From NCBI RefSeq assembly GCF_026239555.1, contig NZ_JAPIVP010000004.1:62001-126000 (forward strand): a stretch of DNA of 64,000 nucleotides, given 5' to 3'. How positions within the stretch are numbered: the stretch's first letter is position 1; every line of letters begins with the position of its first letter. The notes beneath the pieces were generated by a model that worked only from the letters and a program-made list of their open reading frames with translations, was not told the origin of the DNA and did not search any database. This document shows positions 42,306 to 51,408 of this stretch, one piece after another. The position numbers and the translations under genes were made by a program. This DNA comes from Pedobacter sp. PF22-3 (GTDB taxonomy: Bacteria; Bacteroidota; Bacteroidia; Sphingobacteriales; Sphingobacteriaceae).

Positions 42306-44471
42306 TTAAAAATTATAACCAACCGTTAACCTGAATTCTCTTGGTGCAAATGGCACATAGGCATTTAACCCAATTGGATTTGAAGATACCGGGGTAACCC
42401 AGGCACTGCCGTAGTTGTTGCGGTTGAGTATATTGTTTACAATGCCGTTCACAGTAATATGCTTATTGGTCCAACCAATGCCCCCATCTAACCTGAAGAT
42501 TGGTGCAATAGCCAAATTATTTTCTACAGAATAGCGGCCAGAACGACCAGATTGAAGCTGATAACCTCCAGAAACCGTAAATGATCCTGGTAATCCCAAC
42601 GGAAGTCTGTAATTCAACCAGGTATTCTGGATGTGTTTGGTGAGGTAAGGAGAAGGAAGTCCAACCATTGCTACATTAGCATCTTTTGAAATAACCGCAT
42701 CAGTATAAGCATAATTGATCACCGCATTTAATCCTTTCACGATTTCTCCTTTCAGGTCGAACTCAATTCCTTTAGCTTTAGTCTGCCCAATCTGCGATTG
42801 CAATAAAGTTGAAGGATCGGTTACAATGATATTATCCCGCGTTAACCTGTAAAAAGATAAAGTTGTATTCCACTTACCATTGGCCCAGTCTTTTTTAAGC
42901 CCGAATTCAAAATTTTCTCCTTTTAAAGGTTTAAAAACTGTACCGGTTTTACTTAAACCACTTTGAGGGGTATACGTATTATCATAAACGGCATAAGCGG
43001 CAAAATTGCTCTGAATTGAATAACTCATCCCAGCCCTAGGCGTAATCACCCAATCTTTTACATCGCTTACGGTTGGAACTGCAATAGCACTTTTTGATCC
43101 GGTTAACCTTGCCGCCAAAGTAATCCTCAATTTATCATTCAGCAAATTCAGTTCATCCTGAACATATCCGGCATAATATTCAACCGACTGCTTATTGGTG
43201 GCAATATCGTTTAATGCACCCTCTCTTTTGTTCGGATCGAAATTGATCCCATAAACCGGATTATTGATATCCAGGTAATATAAAGTTGGATTAGCCGTTT
43301 TATCGTTATAACCCGAATAAGCTAACAGATTTTTACGGTTGGCATCTATGCCGCCCAAAAGTTTATGTATAATATTTCCTGTTTTAACTTCACCGTTTAC
43401 GAAGGCCTGAAAAGCATATACATCGGTGTTGAAGCGCTCATAAGTTACCCGCCTTGGTAATAAATTTGGAGCAGCCTTATTATAGCTGGATACAAAAAAG
43501 TAGTTCCCATCCAAATGGCTGCCAGCAAAAACAGCTTTTGCCGTTAAATGCCAGTTTTTGGCTATTTGGTTTTCATACGTAAGGAAAGCATTGTTTTCTG
43601 ATCCCCTAACCGGCTCTTTATTGGGGTCGGAGATACTAAAATCTCTCGGCAGCGAAGCAAATCCATCGGGTGTAAATACAGTAAGCAGGTATTGTAGAAA
43701 CTTCTGTTTTTGATAAATGTATTCGGCAGTAATAGACGAATGACTGTTGATGTTGTATTTCAGTACCGGATCGATGACAAACTTATCGTTAAAGGCAAAT
43801 TTTTGGAAAGATTTGGCTTTTTGTCCGACAACATTTAAACGGTATTGCCATTTTTTATTTTTATCCAGGTTTCCATCAAAATCGCCACTTAACCTAAAAA
43901 GATCGAAACTCCCTGCAGTAAAACTGACGTTGTTGTTTGTTGTTCCGGTTGGATTTTTGGTTACGATATTAAAAGAACCAGCCGGGTCGCCAATGGCATT
44001 CATAAAACCGGCAGGGCCTTTAATAAATTCCATACGATCAATAATGCCGGCATCTTCTGGCATGGGGCCATAATAGATCATCGAAAGATCTACACCGTTA
44101 CGGAGCGTATTTATCCCAGCACCACGCATAAAAATGAATGGTCCATAAAAATCTGCCGTATTGTTACGGATTGCACCACTCACGTTGCGCGTTACACTTT
44201 CGTTGATATTAATGGCCTGTTGATCCAAAAGAATACTTTTATCAATCTCCTGAATGTTCTGTGGCAATTGCAGCAAAGGCGTAGTCTGCTTTAATGTTGC
44301 AGATGATTTACCAATATTATACCTGCGGTAATATCTCGAATTAACCTCAACGGTATGCAGGTGTTTAACACTATCCGTTTTTGCGGTATCTGTATTTTTT
44401 ATATTGCCGTTCTGCGCCAGCACACCAAAAGGCATAGCCAGAAAAGCAAATAGAATAAATCTGTTTGTCAT
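42306..44471 (-). CDS. TonB-dependent siderophore receptor (second)
   Basis: 721 residues: signal peptide ending VLAQ, then a plug (about 45-190; HTVEVNSRY, FIFMRGAGINTLRNGVDLS, IDRMEFIKGPAGFM) directly without a carboxypeptidase-like domain, then a barrel ending REFRLTVGYNF. The FpvA/FhuE-like layout suggests a ferric-siderophore receptor. It is in one operon with a small Cys-motif protein, a lipoprotein and a PepSY protein. Confidence 0.93.
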   Translation of the reverse strand: MTNRFILFAFLAMPFGVLAQNGNIKNTDTAKTDSVKHLHTVEVNSRYYRRYNIGKSSATLKQTTPLLQLPQNIQEIDKSILLDQQAININESVTRNVSGAIRNNTADFYGPFIFMRGAGINTLRNGVDLSMIYYGPMPEDAGIIDRMEFIKGPAGFMNAIGDPAGSFNIVTKNPTGTTNNNVSFTAGSFDLFRLSGDFDGNLDKNKKWQYRLNVVGQKAKSFQKFAFNDKFVIDPVLKYNINSHSSITAEYIYQKQKFLQYLLTVFTPDGFASLPRDFSISDPNKEPVRGSENNAFLTYENQIAKNWHLTAKAVFAGSHLDGNYFFVSSYNKAAPNLLPRRVTYERFNTDVYAFQAFVNGEVKTGNIIHKLLGGIDANRKNLLAYSGYNDKTANPTLYYLDINNPVYGINFDPNKREGALNDIATNKQSVEYYAGYVQDELNLLNDKLRITLAARLTGSKSAIAVPTVSDVKDWVITPRAGMSYSIQSNFAAYAVYDNTYTPQSGLSKTGTVFKPLKGENFEFGLKKDWANGKWNTTLSFYRLTRDNIIVTDPSTLLQSQIGQTKAKGIEFDLKGEIVKGLNAVINYAYTDAVISKDANVAMVGLPSPYLTKHIQNTWLNYRLPLGLPGSFTVSGGYQLQSGRSGRYSVENNLAIAPIFRLDGGIGWTNKHITVNGIVNNILNRNNYGSAWVTPVSSNPIGLNAYVPFAPREFRLTVGYNF

Positions 44472-44504
44472 ATTATTGGAGACAGTAGTCCCTGAAAAAT
44501 TCTG

Positions 44505-44942
44505 TTAATGCAGCGTTTTCTTGTTTTCTATATGAAGGCTATCCAGATAACGGTCTGAAAGGCTAATTACCGTCTTAAACTGTTTATCCAGATCATTTAT
44601 CTTTTTCAATTCCGATTTGAAATAGTGCAAAGCCTCTTCGTTACTTTTCCCCGAAACATCAGGTTCAAAACGGTTCATCCAATTTTCCATCTGCTGGTTG
44701 GCTTCGTCTACTTTTCTGATTGTTTCAGCTAGTTTAACAGTATCCTCACCAGAAGATTTAAATGAGCGATAAATGGAATCGAGTACCGATTTCTGACTAT
44801 TCGCCAGGTCGGCATCACTCATCACTTTATCATGTATGGCAACCACTTCCAATCTAATGTCTTTATAATCCTGCTCCTGTTTGCAGGAAAGCCATAAACA
44901 CACCATTACCATGGCTGGCAGATAAGAAAAGATAAATTTCAT
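44505..44942 (-). CDS. Lipoprotein in the receptor operon
   Basis: 145 residues from the ATG at 44942; an in-frame TTG 12 bases earlier is less likely. The signal MKFIFSYLPAMVMVCLWLSC ends in a lipobox Cys20. The mature part is highly helical and charged (for example TVKLAETIRKVDEANQQMEN) and could form a coiled coil. No known domain recognised. It precedes the TonB receptor by 33 bases. Confidence 0.75.
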   Translation of the reverse strand: MKFIFSYLPAMVMVCLWLSCKQEQDYKDIRLEVVAIHDKVMSDADLANSQKSVLDSIYRSFKSSGEDTVKLAETIRKVDEANQQMENWMNRFEPDVSGKSNEEALHYFKSELKKINDLDKQFKTVISLSDRYLDSLHIENKKTLH

Positions 44943-45028
44943 AAGAATTATCAAAAGCTGGTTTATATTATTATTGTTCTGATATTAAGGTTAAAAGATA
45001 ATTAAGCTTCTAAAAAGATCAGAATTCA

Positions 45029-45054
45029 GGAGTATAAGTAAGTTATATACTCCA
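45029..45054. repeat. Inverted repeat GGAGTATA/TATACTCC
   Basis: GGAGTATA and TATACTCC are perfect 8-base arms with a 9-base spacer. It lies between the small Cys-motif gene and the lipoprotein gene. It may be an operator or processing hairpin. There is no T-run. Confidence 0.45.
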
Positions 45055-45159
45055 AATATTAATATCCCTCATTCGATTAGTAATCCATTTTTAGCATGCC
45101 CATGTAAATCTTCATACTTTGCGCAGGAAAATTAAAGGTATATTACTAATTAAACAAGG

Positions 45160-45534
45160 TTAACAGCTTTGCTTTGGTGGCTGAAATATGGAGGAATGAC
45201 CGCTAATCGGATTTTCTACCTTAGCTGGAGAATAATGGCGTTCTGAAAGTATAGGTGTAAAATGGAATGCAACCGGAGAACAAGGCATGGCTAACTGAAA
45301 TGCGGCACGCTGACTTTCGCGTTCCTGTTTCTTCTCTTTCTCCTCTGCCTGTTTCAGCTTTTTCATCAGGTAACACTTCCCATTACAATGCATCCAAGGT
45401 CTGTTTTTATTAACACAGAATTTCTCGGTCAATTGCTTCTGGTTCACCTCAAATCCTACATAAATAAAATATGCAGACATATTTGATCCAAACAGGGAAG
45501 CTAACAGCACAATAACGACAAGCCTTTTATACAT
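45160..45534 (-). CDS. Small exported protein with CNGKC motif
   Basis: 124 residues. An N-terminal hydrophobic segment (MYKRLVVIVLLASLFG) is followed by KFCVNKNRPWMHCNGKCYL, with cysteines spaced C-x10-C-x3-C, and a charged helix (KKLKQAEEKEKKQ). The C-terminus has SC. I know of no named family, but the HCNGKCYL segment looks like a metal or redox site. First gene of the TonB receptor/PepSY operon, so a role in metal uptake is inferred. Confidence 0.72.
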   Translation of the reverse strand: MYKRLVVIVLLASLFGSNMSAYFIYVGFEVNQKQLTEKFCVNKNRPWMHCNGKCYLMKKLKQAEEKEKKQERESQRAAFQLAMPCSPVAFHFTPILSERHYSPAKVENPISGHSSIFQPPKQSC

Positions 45535-45617
45535 TGCGCGCCAAAGATAAGCACTATAACTTCTAAAAGTTTACATCCCAAGTAAAATATATAGAATTGT
45601 ATTATCGCTTTGACATT

Positions 45618-46364
45618 TTAAAATCTATTCTTTGCAATAATAGCGTAAACTATTCCAAGTACAAGCGTAAGTAAATTGTACGATACCGGAACAAGGATGC
45701 TTCTTAAAACCAATACTATTTTACTGTAATTAAAGGCAGAAAAAAACTGATAATAAAACCAGACACTATAGACAATGCCTAAAATACTCATCACACCGAA
45801 ATACAAAAATAGGAGTACCTGGGTATTATGGTAAAAAATAGTCAGGGCTGAAACAAACAGTCCGAGAATCAGTTCAACAATAACACGGTATGAGTTTAAT
45901 ACCAGGTGTTCTGAAAAATTAAGCTTCGCTTTTCGAAACCACATAAAACTGAAGCATGAATAAATAGGAATAGCGATGATGAGTATCAGTTTTGGGTAAT
46001 GGGAGATAAATTTTTCGAGATCGTTCATCATTATTTTGCTCCCCTTTGGCATCAGATCGGACATACTGCCATGTGCGTATGGCGCTATGAGACCTGATAC
46101 CGTCAGAATGAGCAGGATGAGCGTAATAAAACTAAAAAATGGAACCCTTTTGCCCTGAATATACTCGCGTACGCTATGGCCCGGTCTTGTAAAAAGTGCC
46201 TTTAGGGTAAATAATATGCCTTTATCAACATGCCATACACCATGAACAAAATCATGGACTATAAAATGTTTGACAGAATAACGATGTGTAGAAGATTTTT
46301 GTCCGCAGTTAGCGCAGTAATTATTTGTAACGGGAGCTGTACAATTTAGACAATCTGTTGACAT
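45618..46364 (-). CDS. DUF3667 membrane protein with N-terminal zinc ribbon
   Basis: 248 residues. The N-terminus CLNCTAPVTNNYCANCGQK is a four-cysteine zinc ribbon. RPGHSVREYIQGKR is a conserved DUF3667 segment, then about five hydrophobic helices follow. Function unknown. It starts 7 bases after the stop codon of the small membrane protein gene, in an operon apparently controlled by the TetR operator at 46717-46734. Confidence 0.85.
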   Translation of the reverse strand: MSTDCLNCTAPVTNNYCANCGQKSSTHRYSVKHFIVHDFVHGVWHVDKGILFTLKALFTRPGHSVREYIQGKRVPFFSFITLILLILTVSGLIAPYAHGSMSDLMPKGSKIMMNDLEKFISHYPKLILIIAIPIYSCFSFMWFRKAKLNFSEHLVLNSYRVIVELILGLFVSALTIFYHNTQVLLFLYFGVMSILGIVYSVWFYYQFFSAFNYSKIVLVLRSILVPVSYNLLTLVLGIVYAIIAKNRF

Positions 46365-46370
46365 GGCTAA

Positions 46371-46628
46371 CTATGGTTTGGCTTTTCTGTTTTTAAGTTC
46401 AGCATTAATCTGAGACAAGCTGATGAAAGCTGGCAAAAGTGTTAGCGAACTGCAAATCGGAACCACAATTAGTACTTTTGGCATTTTAGATGTAAAGGCC
46501 AGGTAAAATATGATTACACTCGCAATGAGTAAAACCACGCCAAGTCCGATTAGTGCACCTAGCAGGCCTTTTTTCTTTTTATCCAACTCTTGTATAGATA
46601 TTTCCGTAAGGGAAGCTTCCTTTCTCAT
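46371..46628 (-). CDS. Small two-helix membrane protein
   Basis: 85 residues with two transmembrane helices (about 21-44 and 51-70) and charged ends. No recognised domain. First gene of the two-gene operon with DUF3667. Confidence 0.7.
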   Translation of the reverse strand: MRKEASLTEISIQELDKKKKGLLGALIGLGVVLLIASVIIFYLAFTSKMPKVLIVVPICSSLTLLPAFISLSQINAELKNRKAKP

Positions 46629-46703
46629 ATTGTTTGCTTAGATTAATATAGTTTGGTTCTTGTGGAGGGCTCCGCCATTATTTTACATGTCTGCCCGACT
46701 ACA

Positions 46704-46734
46704 CAAATATACAATATATCACCAAATAGTGATA
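46704..46734 (-). promoter_or_regulatory. Promoter and TetR-type operator of the DUF3667 operon
   Basis: The minus strand has TATATTTG (46711-46704), a perfect -7 box. The 18-bp palindrome TATCAC-CAAATA-GTGATA (46717-46734) covers the spacer just upstream. The TetR-family gene starts on the other side at 46786. Repressor binding here would block the leftward promoter and probably its own. Confidence 0.6.
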
Positions 46735-46785
46735 AAATTATTTAAAATGTTTTCGTAATTTTCAGCACGGTTATTTTTTACGGAT

Positions 46786-47409
46786 ATGGAACAGGAAACA
46801 GGGGTTAAATCGTTAAGAAACAAAGAAAAAAGCAAACAGAAATTTTTAGATGCGGTAGAAAAGATACTTCATACAAAAGGTTTCTCAGGCCTAAAGGTTA
46901 ACGACATTGCACAAACTGCAGGTTTGGACAAGAAATTAATCTATAATTATTTTGGTGGAAAGGACGGCCTCATTGATGAATATATCCGCTCGCAGGATTT
47001 CTGGAGCAATATAAAAGATGATTCGGCCGAGACTTCAGTAAACGATGGAGGAAAAACATTTTGTAAAACCATGCTTCTCTCTCAATTTGATTATATTTTC
47101 AAGAATAAAAACGTACAAAAAATTCTTCTCTGGGGATTGATAGAGAACCGTAAATCATTAAAAAAACTCGCAAACGATCGTGAAGAAAATGGGGCACGCT
47201 TATTTGAAGGTTTGACCGATCCACATTTTAAGGAAAATGCCAAACGATACAGGGCCATTATCGCATTGCTGATATCAGGAATTTACTACCTTGACATTTA
47301 CGCCACCACTAACGACTCTACTTTCTGCGGATTAAACCTTAAAAGTGCAGCTGGCCGATCGGAAATTGAAAATGCCATTTCGTTTTTGATTGATAAAAGT
47401 TATGAGTAA
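46786..47409 (+). CDS. TetR-family transcriptional regulator
   Basis: 207 residues. The N-terminal HTH is clear (KFLDAVEKILHTKGFSGLKV ... AGLDKKLIYNYFGGKDGLI). The C-terminal ligand domain is helical, with no assigned inducer. It is divergent from the DUF3667 operon, with a palindromic site between them. The gene ends in a bidirectional hairpin at 47408-47449. Confidence 0.92.
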   Translation: MEQETGVKSLRNKEKSKQKFLDAVEKILHTKGFSGLKVNDIAQTAGLDKKLIYNYFGGKDGLIDEYIRSQDFWSNIKDDSAETSVNDGGKTFCKTMLLSQFDYIFKNKNVQKILLWGLIENRKSLKKLANDREENGARLFEGLTDPHFKENAKRYRAIIALLISGIYYLDIYATTNDSTFCGLNLKSAAGRSEIENAISFLIDKSYE

Positions 47410-47449
47410 AAAATGGAAGAAAGTTTTTAGAGACCGTCTTCCATTTTTT
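47408..47449. terminator. Hairpin terminator after the TetR gene
   Basis: AAATGGAAGA and TCTTCCATTT pair around a 16-base loop, with T6 following on the plus strand and A-rich sequence before it. It stands between two convergent genes and may serve both. Confidence 0.7.
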
Positions 47450-47518
47450 CGCTAATATTCCTCACTGCTCCCTATACAAAAGGTTTATTACAAGGATAAT
47501 GATTACATTATTATTTGC

Positions 47519-48136
47519 CTAGCAACCGCCCTGGCGGGGAACACGTTTAAAAATTACTTTACCATCCCGTTCTACATATTCGGCCGATACTATTGGATAT
47601 GAATACTTAGGAGCGTATGATAGGTTACGGCTTTTTACCATTATCTTATCGTTAACTTTTAGGCGCTGTAATTGCTCGAGTTGAGACTTTTCCGCTTCAA
47701 AATTCACAATATAATCAGCGCCATTAATCCTGGCCATTACACCGAAACCTAATCTTGATCCAGGCGGAAGAGATAAAGCAGTTATCACAGCCTCCATAGT
47801 GGTAAAGGCACCTATATCCTCCTTTATTTTAGCAGCAATGGCCCGTACATTTTTACCTGCTGGGGAGGTTTCCCATTCTTTGAACTTTACACCATCAGGG
47901 CTAGCCTCCCATTTTTTCTTTTCGGCATCGCTTTGTGCAGCAGAAAGAGATTTTGGGCTTGGCCTTTTAGTAGATTCATTTTTAATTTCTTGATTAGCAA
48001 ATACTAATCCGCTTACCACTACCAGCAGTAAGATCAACACATACATCATTTTATTCATCTTTTTTGTAGGTTTGATTAACATTGATCTATCTGTTGATAA
48101 ATCAGATTCGTTTAAGGCATTTTGTTTATTTTTCAT
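47519..48136 (-). CDS. Single-pass membrane or exported protein of unknown function
   Basis: 205 residues. A 28-residue polar N-terminus precedes one hydrophobic helix (MYVLILLLVVVSGLVF); starting at the internal MNKMM (about 48058) would give an ordinary signal peptide. A Lys/Ser-rich linker and a compact C-terminal domain (about 100-205) with GFGVMARINGADYIVNFEAE follow. The C-terminus ends QGGC. No domain recognised. It is divergent from the membrane regulator at 48240, which may control it. Confidence 0.7.
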   Translation of the reverse strand: MKNKQNALNESDLSTDRSMLIKPTKKMNKMMYVLILLLVVVSGLVFANQEIKNESTKRPSPKSLSAAQSDAEKKKWEASPDGVKFKEWETSPAGKNVRAIAAKIKEDIGAFTTMEAVITALSLPPGSRLGFGVMARINGADYIVNFEAEKSQLEQLQRLKVNDKIMVKSRNLSYAPKYSYPIVSAEYVERDGKVIFKRVPRQGGC

Positions 48137-48196
48137 ATCTATTTAATGTTGGTGCAACAAAATTACCGGCAAATCTTTCCGTATGAAGAAGCAGAA

Positions 48197-48230
48197 TTGT
48201 AAATAAAAATGTAAACTTTGTAAATAAAAA
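48197..48230. promoter_or_regulatory. Direct repeats upstream of the membrane winged-helix regulator
   Basis: TTGTAAATAAAAA occurs at 48197 and again at 48218, exactly 21 bp apart, with a third TGTAAA at 48210. Direct repeats at helical-turn spacing suit an OmpR/PhoB-type DNA-binding domain such as the one encoded next. Confidence 0.5.
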
Positions 48231-48239
48231 CTTGACACT

Positions 48240-49130
48240 ATGTTTGATAGCTTAAATCGCTTCTCCGGGAAAGGTAAATACCTTTTTGGATTCATGCTAG
48301 TTTTGTTTATCGCTGTTATTGGTGCAGCTTTCAGCATGACTGGCGAGGAGGACTTTGATTTGGCCAGAAGGGAAATTTTGTTCCGCCGGATCGGGCATGA
48401 ACTGCTGTTACAATCGGGCGATAGTACATCCAGGGTACTCCCTATAAAAAAGGTTGCAGAAAATGAGCATCAAATCGGGTTTGAGCATGAGTTTACTTTT
48501 AACTCCATCTCCCTGGTGAATACGACTAAACGTTTGTTGGCCCAAGACCCATTGGCAAATGATTATGTGGTTAAAGTCTTGAACTTAAAAGATTCCAGTG
48601 TAGTCTACGGGTATGCAGTATCGCAACATAAAAAGGATGAAATTATAGCTTGCATAGGCAGAAAACAGCCAAAAGCTCATTACATGATCGACATTAAATT
48701 AAAACCGACAGGCATAATCACTAAAAAGAATGGATATCTTCTGGGCGGCCTGCCATTTTTAGCATTTGTTGGTTTTATTTTTTTCAGATCAGTTAAACCA
48801 CGAAGGGCTTTGCCCAATAATGATGTAAATGTAGACCTGATTACCTTGGGTTCAGTTGTGTTCGATGCGAAAAATCGCAAACTCAATATAAATGAAAAGG
48901 TGATAGAATTAACCGGTACTGAAACAAGATTACTGCTCATTTTCGCACAATCTCCTAATGAAACCATAGAGAGAAGCCGATTGCAAAAAGAGATCTGGGA
49001 AGATGAAGGTATTATTGTAGGGCGTAGCCTGGATATGTTTATATCAAAACTTAGAAAAAAATTAGAACCTGATCCCAATATCAATATTGTTGTAATCAGG
49101 GCTAAGGGATATAAGCTTGAAATAATCTAA
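48240..49130 (+). CDS. Membrane-bound winged-helix (OmpR/PhoB-type) one-component regulator
   Basis: 296 residues. TM1 (about 14-33) is followed by an extracytoplasmic region of about 130 residues with no recognised fold, TM2 (about 166-183), then a cytoplasmic C-terminal winged-helix domain (about 195-296; TGTETRLLLIFAQSPNETIE ... DMFISKLRKKL ... IRAKGYKL). This is a ToxR/CadC-like principle with the opposite order. It would transmit an envelope signal directly to DNA; targets may include the divergent gene 47519-48136. Confidence 0.87.
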   Translation: MFDSLNRFSGKGKYLFGFMLVLFIAVIGAAFSMTGEEDFDLARREILFRRIGHELLLQSGDSTSRVLPIKKVAENEHQIGFEHEFTFNSISLVNTTKRLLAQDPLANDYVVKVLNLKDSSVVYGYAVSQHKKDEIIACIGRKQPKAHYMIDIKLKPTGIITKKNGYLLGGLPFLAFVGFIFFRSVKPRRALPNNDVNVDLITLGSVVFDAKNRKLNINEKVIELTGTETRLLLIFAQSPNETIERSRLQKEIWEDEGIIVGRSLDMFISKLRKKLEPDPNINIVVIRAKGYKLEII

Positions 49131-49274
49131 TGCGGGCGATTTGGGGTTCCTGCGTGAGCGAGATCAATAGTTATCGCATAGCAACCGTAATAGTTAAATC
49201 CTATCGCCTCAGGAGAATGGGCTAAAATTGATCAATAATTGTAAATATTGATCGAATTAAGATTATAAAAAAAA

Positions 49275-49307
49275 CAGGACTAAATATGAAATGCAAATTT
49301 AGTCCTG
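49275..49307 (-). terminator. Terminator of the sugar-oxidation operon
   Basis: CAGGACTAAAT and ATTTAGTCCTG are perfect 11-base arms around an 11-base loop. On the minus strand a run of T follows. It lies about 48 bases past the stop codon of the alcohol dehydrogenase gene. Confidence 0.85.
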
Positions 49308-49354
49308 CTCTTTAAATTTATGCTAATTCTTTTTTAGAACTCCATGAAAATGTA

Positions 49355-50374
49355 TTATTCATCGAAATTGATCAATGCTTTGATCAGCGATTCATTAGCA
49401 TTTAGCAAATGATTAAACTTTTCTTTTACCTCTGAAAATGAGACATTATGGGTAATAAAATCAGTTGGTTTAATCGAGCCTTTTCTGATGCAATCAATTA
49501 CATAGGCAAAATCATTCGGTAAAGCATTTCTACTGCTCATCAGTACAGCTTCCCGCTTATGAAACTCAGGATGTACCACCTCAATATTCCCCTTCTGAAG
49601 ACCTATCATAATAAATTTTCCTGTATGTGCCAAAAATGTGAAGGCATTGTTAATGGCCTTTAAATTTCCTGTACAATCAATGACCACCTTCGCCATTTCT
49701 CCATTGGTAATTTTTGATAGCTGTGCTAAAGCATCTGTTTTTAATGGATTTATGGTGTGTGTAATCCCAAAACGCTCGCTGCAAAAAGATAGCCTGTTAT
49801 CATTTACATCAATAACGATCACCTCAGCTCCACTTATTTTGGCAAAAGCAATGGTACCCAAACCAATTGGACCGGCGCCGAGTATAACCACATGGTCTCC
49901 TTTGTTCAACTGTGCCAGGCCAACGCCATGTGCACCAATGGCCAATGGTTCTACCAATGCCAGTTCATCTACAGTTAATCCTTCTCCACTGACAATTGCA
50001 GATGCAGGAACCGTAATGTACTCTTGCATGGCACCATCTATATGAACGCCGAAAACTTTTATCTTTACGCAGCAATTCGTTCTGCCGCTTCTGCACGCAA
50101 TACAGGTGCCGCAATAAAAATATGGACTAATGGTAACCAGGTCACCGGTTTTAAAGTTCAAGCCTGCTCCTACCTCTATTACTTCGGCAGCAATCTCATG
50201 CCCAAGGATTCTTGGATATTCGAAAAATGGCTGTGTTCCTTCAAATGCATGGTAATCGGTACCGCAAATCCCCAATCTTCTCATTTTAAGCAATACCATA
50301 CCATCTTCAACTGATGGTATTTCTTTATTGATATAGCTAAATTCTCCTGGTGTATTACAAACTAATGCTTTCAT
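49355..50374 (-). CDS. Zinc-dependent MDR alcohol/polyol dehydrogenase
   Basis: 339 residues with GHEIAAEVIEVG, the structural-zinc cysteines in CGTCIACRSGRTNCC and the NAD site VILGAGPIGLGTIAFA. In fucose-type oxidative pathways a dehydrogenase of this family oxidises a later intermediate; the exact step is not shown here. It follows the aldo/keto reductase by 14 bases in the same operon. Confidence 0.88.
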   Translation of the reverse strand: MKALVCNTPGEFSYINKEIPSVEDGMVLLKMRRLGICGTDYHAFEGTQPFFEYPRILGHEIAAEVIEVGAGLNFKTGDLVTISPYFYCGTCIACRSGRTNCCVKIKVFGVHIDGAMQEYITVPASAIVSGEGLTVDELALVEPLAIGAHGVGLAQLNKGDHVVILGAGPIGLGTIAFAKISGAEVIVIDVNDNRLSFCSERFGITHTINPLKTDALAQLSKITNGEMAKVVIDCTGNLKAINNAFTFLAHTGKFIMIGLQKGNIEVVHPEFHKREAVLMSSRNALPNDFAYVIDCIRKGSIKPTDFITHNVSFSEVKEKFNHLLNANESLIKALINFDE

Positions 50375-50388
50375 CTTTAATTTTTAAA

Positions 50389-51408
50389 TTAAATCAATCC
50401 CTGCTTTTTCATTTCCTGCCAAAACCCTGCAGGAATTTCTTTTTGGGCCAGCGCAGCATTAATAGCTACTTTCTCTGGCCTTGTAGTATTTAAGGCGATA
50501 CTTTTTACGCCGGTAAAACCAGCGGAGAAACTGAAACAAGCTTCGGCAGGAAGTATCTCAAACGTTTTACAAATCTGGTAAAATTTATCCCTCCAGTCTA
50601 AAAGTGCCTTCCCATTTATACTATCTCCATCAACCGGCTGGTAATTATAAAAATCTCCACCCGTTAAAAAGCCGCCATTAAATATGGCCGAGTTAATAAC
50701 TTTAATATTTTTTTGGTTAAGTTCCGCTATAAATGCAATTAGATCAGCAGGGTGCGATTTGATGGTTAAACTGTTCGCAATCATTACCCAGTCAAGCTTT
50801 ACATCTGCAACTATGGCCTGGATAATTTTCCAATCTTTTGCGCCTACCCCAATGGATGACACTAAACCAGCAGCTTTTAGTTCGGCCAATGCCATGTAGG
50901 CATCAAGGATTTGCTGGTAACGTTCTTTATAATCTTCTTCACTATGGCTTGCAAAAAGATATTCATCGGGATCATGTACCGATACCATCTGTGCCTGGTA
51001 ATTGCCCAGCAGCTCATTACCTTGTTCAAAACACTTTAATATCCCATCGTAACTGATCATCTGCACCGCATCATGTTCAATATCTTTCCAGATCCCTGCT
51101 TCAAATGTAGGTTCTGGAGTTAAAAGTGGTGTTCTGTACCAGCCCAGTTTATTACTAATGACCACCTGCTGCGGATCTACCTTTAAATCTGCCAAACATT
51201 TACCCAGCGATTCTAAAGCGAGGCCTGCCCCATATTTACCGGCAGAATCAAAAAACGCAACCGGTTTTGATGAGGCTACACATGCTTTTACAACTTCAAG
51301 TTTAACGCCATAATCTACGGCCTGATAGAGATTTCCCAAACTACTGGTTCCGAAGATAACCGGAGGTAGTTTTTGGGCCGGATCTTGCTGTTTATTATCG
51401 TTAACCAT
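50389..51408 (-). CDS. Aldo/keto reductase, probable aldose (fucose-type) dehydrogenase
   Basis: 339 residues, TIM-barrel AKR. FGTSSLGNL, FFDSAGKYGAGLALESLG (catalytic Tyr) and VVISNKLGW (catalytic Lys) are visible. It resembles D-threo-aldose/L-fucose dehydrogenases, which oxidise the pyranose to a lactone. It overlaps the mutarotase gene by 8 bases, with an ADH gene following. The L-fucose assignment depends on context (mutarotase, fucosidase, FucP remnant). Confidence 0.85.
   Translation of the reverse strand: MVNDNKQQDPAQKLPPVIFGTSSLGNLYQAVDYGVKLEVVKACVASSKPVAFFDSAGKYGAGLALESLGKCLADLKVDPQQVVISNKLGWYRTPLLTPEPTFEAGIWKDIEHDAVQMISYDGILKCFEQGNELLGNYQAQMVSVHDPDEYLFASHSEEDYKERYQQILDAYMALAELKAAGLVSSIGVGAKDWKIIQAIVADVKLDWVMIANSLTIKSHPADLIAFIAELNQKNIKVINSAIFNGGFLTGGDFYNYQPVDGDSINGKALLDWRDKFYQICKTFEILPAEACFSFSAGFTGVKSIALNTTRPEKVAINAALAQKEIPAGFWQEMKKQGLI

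Noticed and set aside
48143..48337. 64-codon minus-strand frame upstream of the membrane regulator
   Set aside because: It covers the direct repeats and the regulator's start, and the real start of the divergent gene is at 48136.
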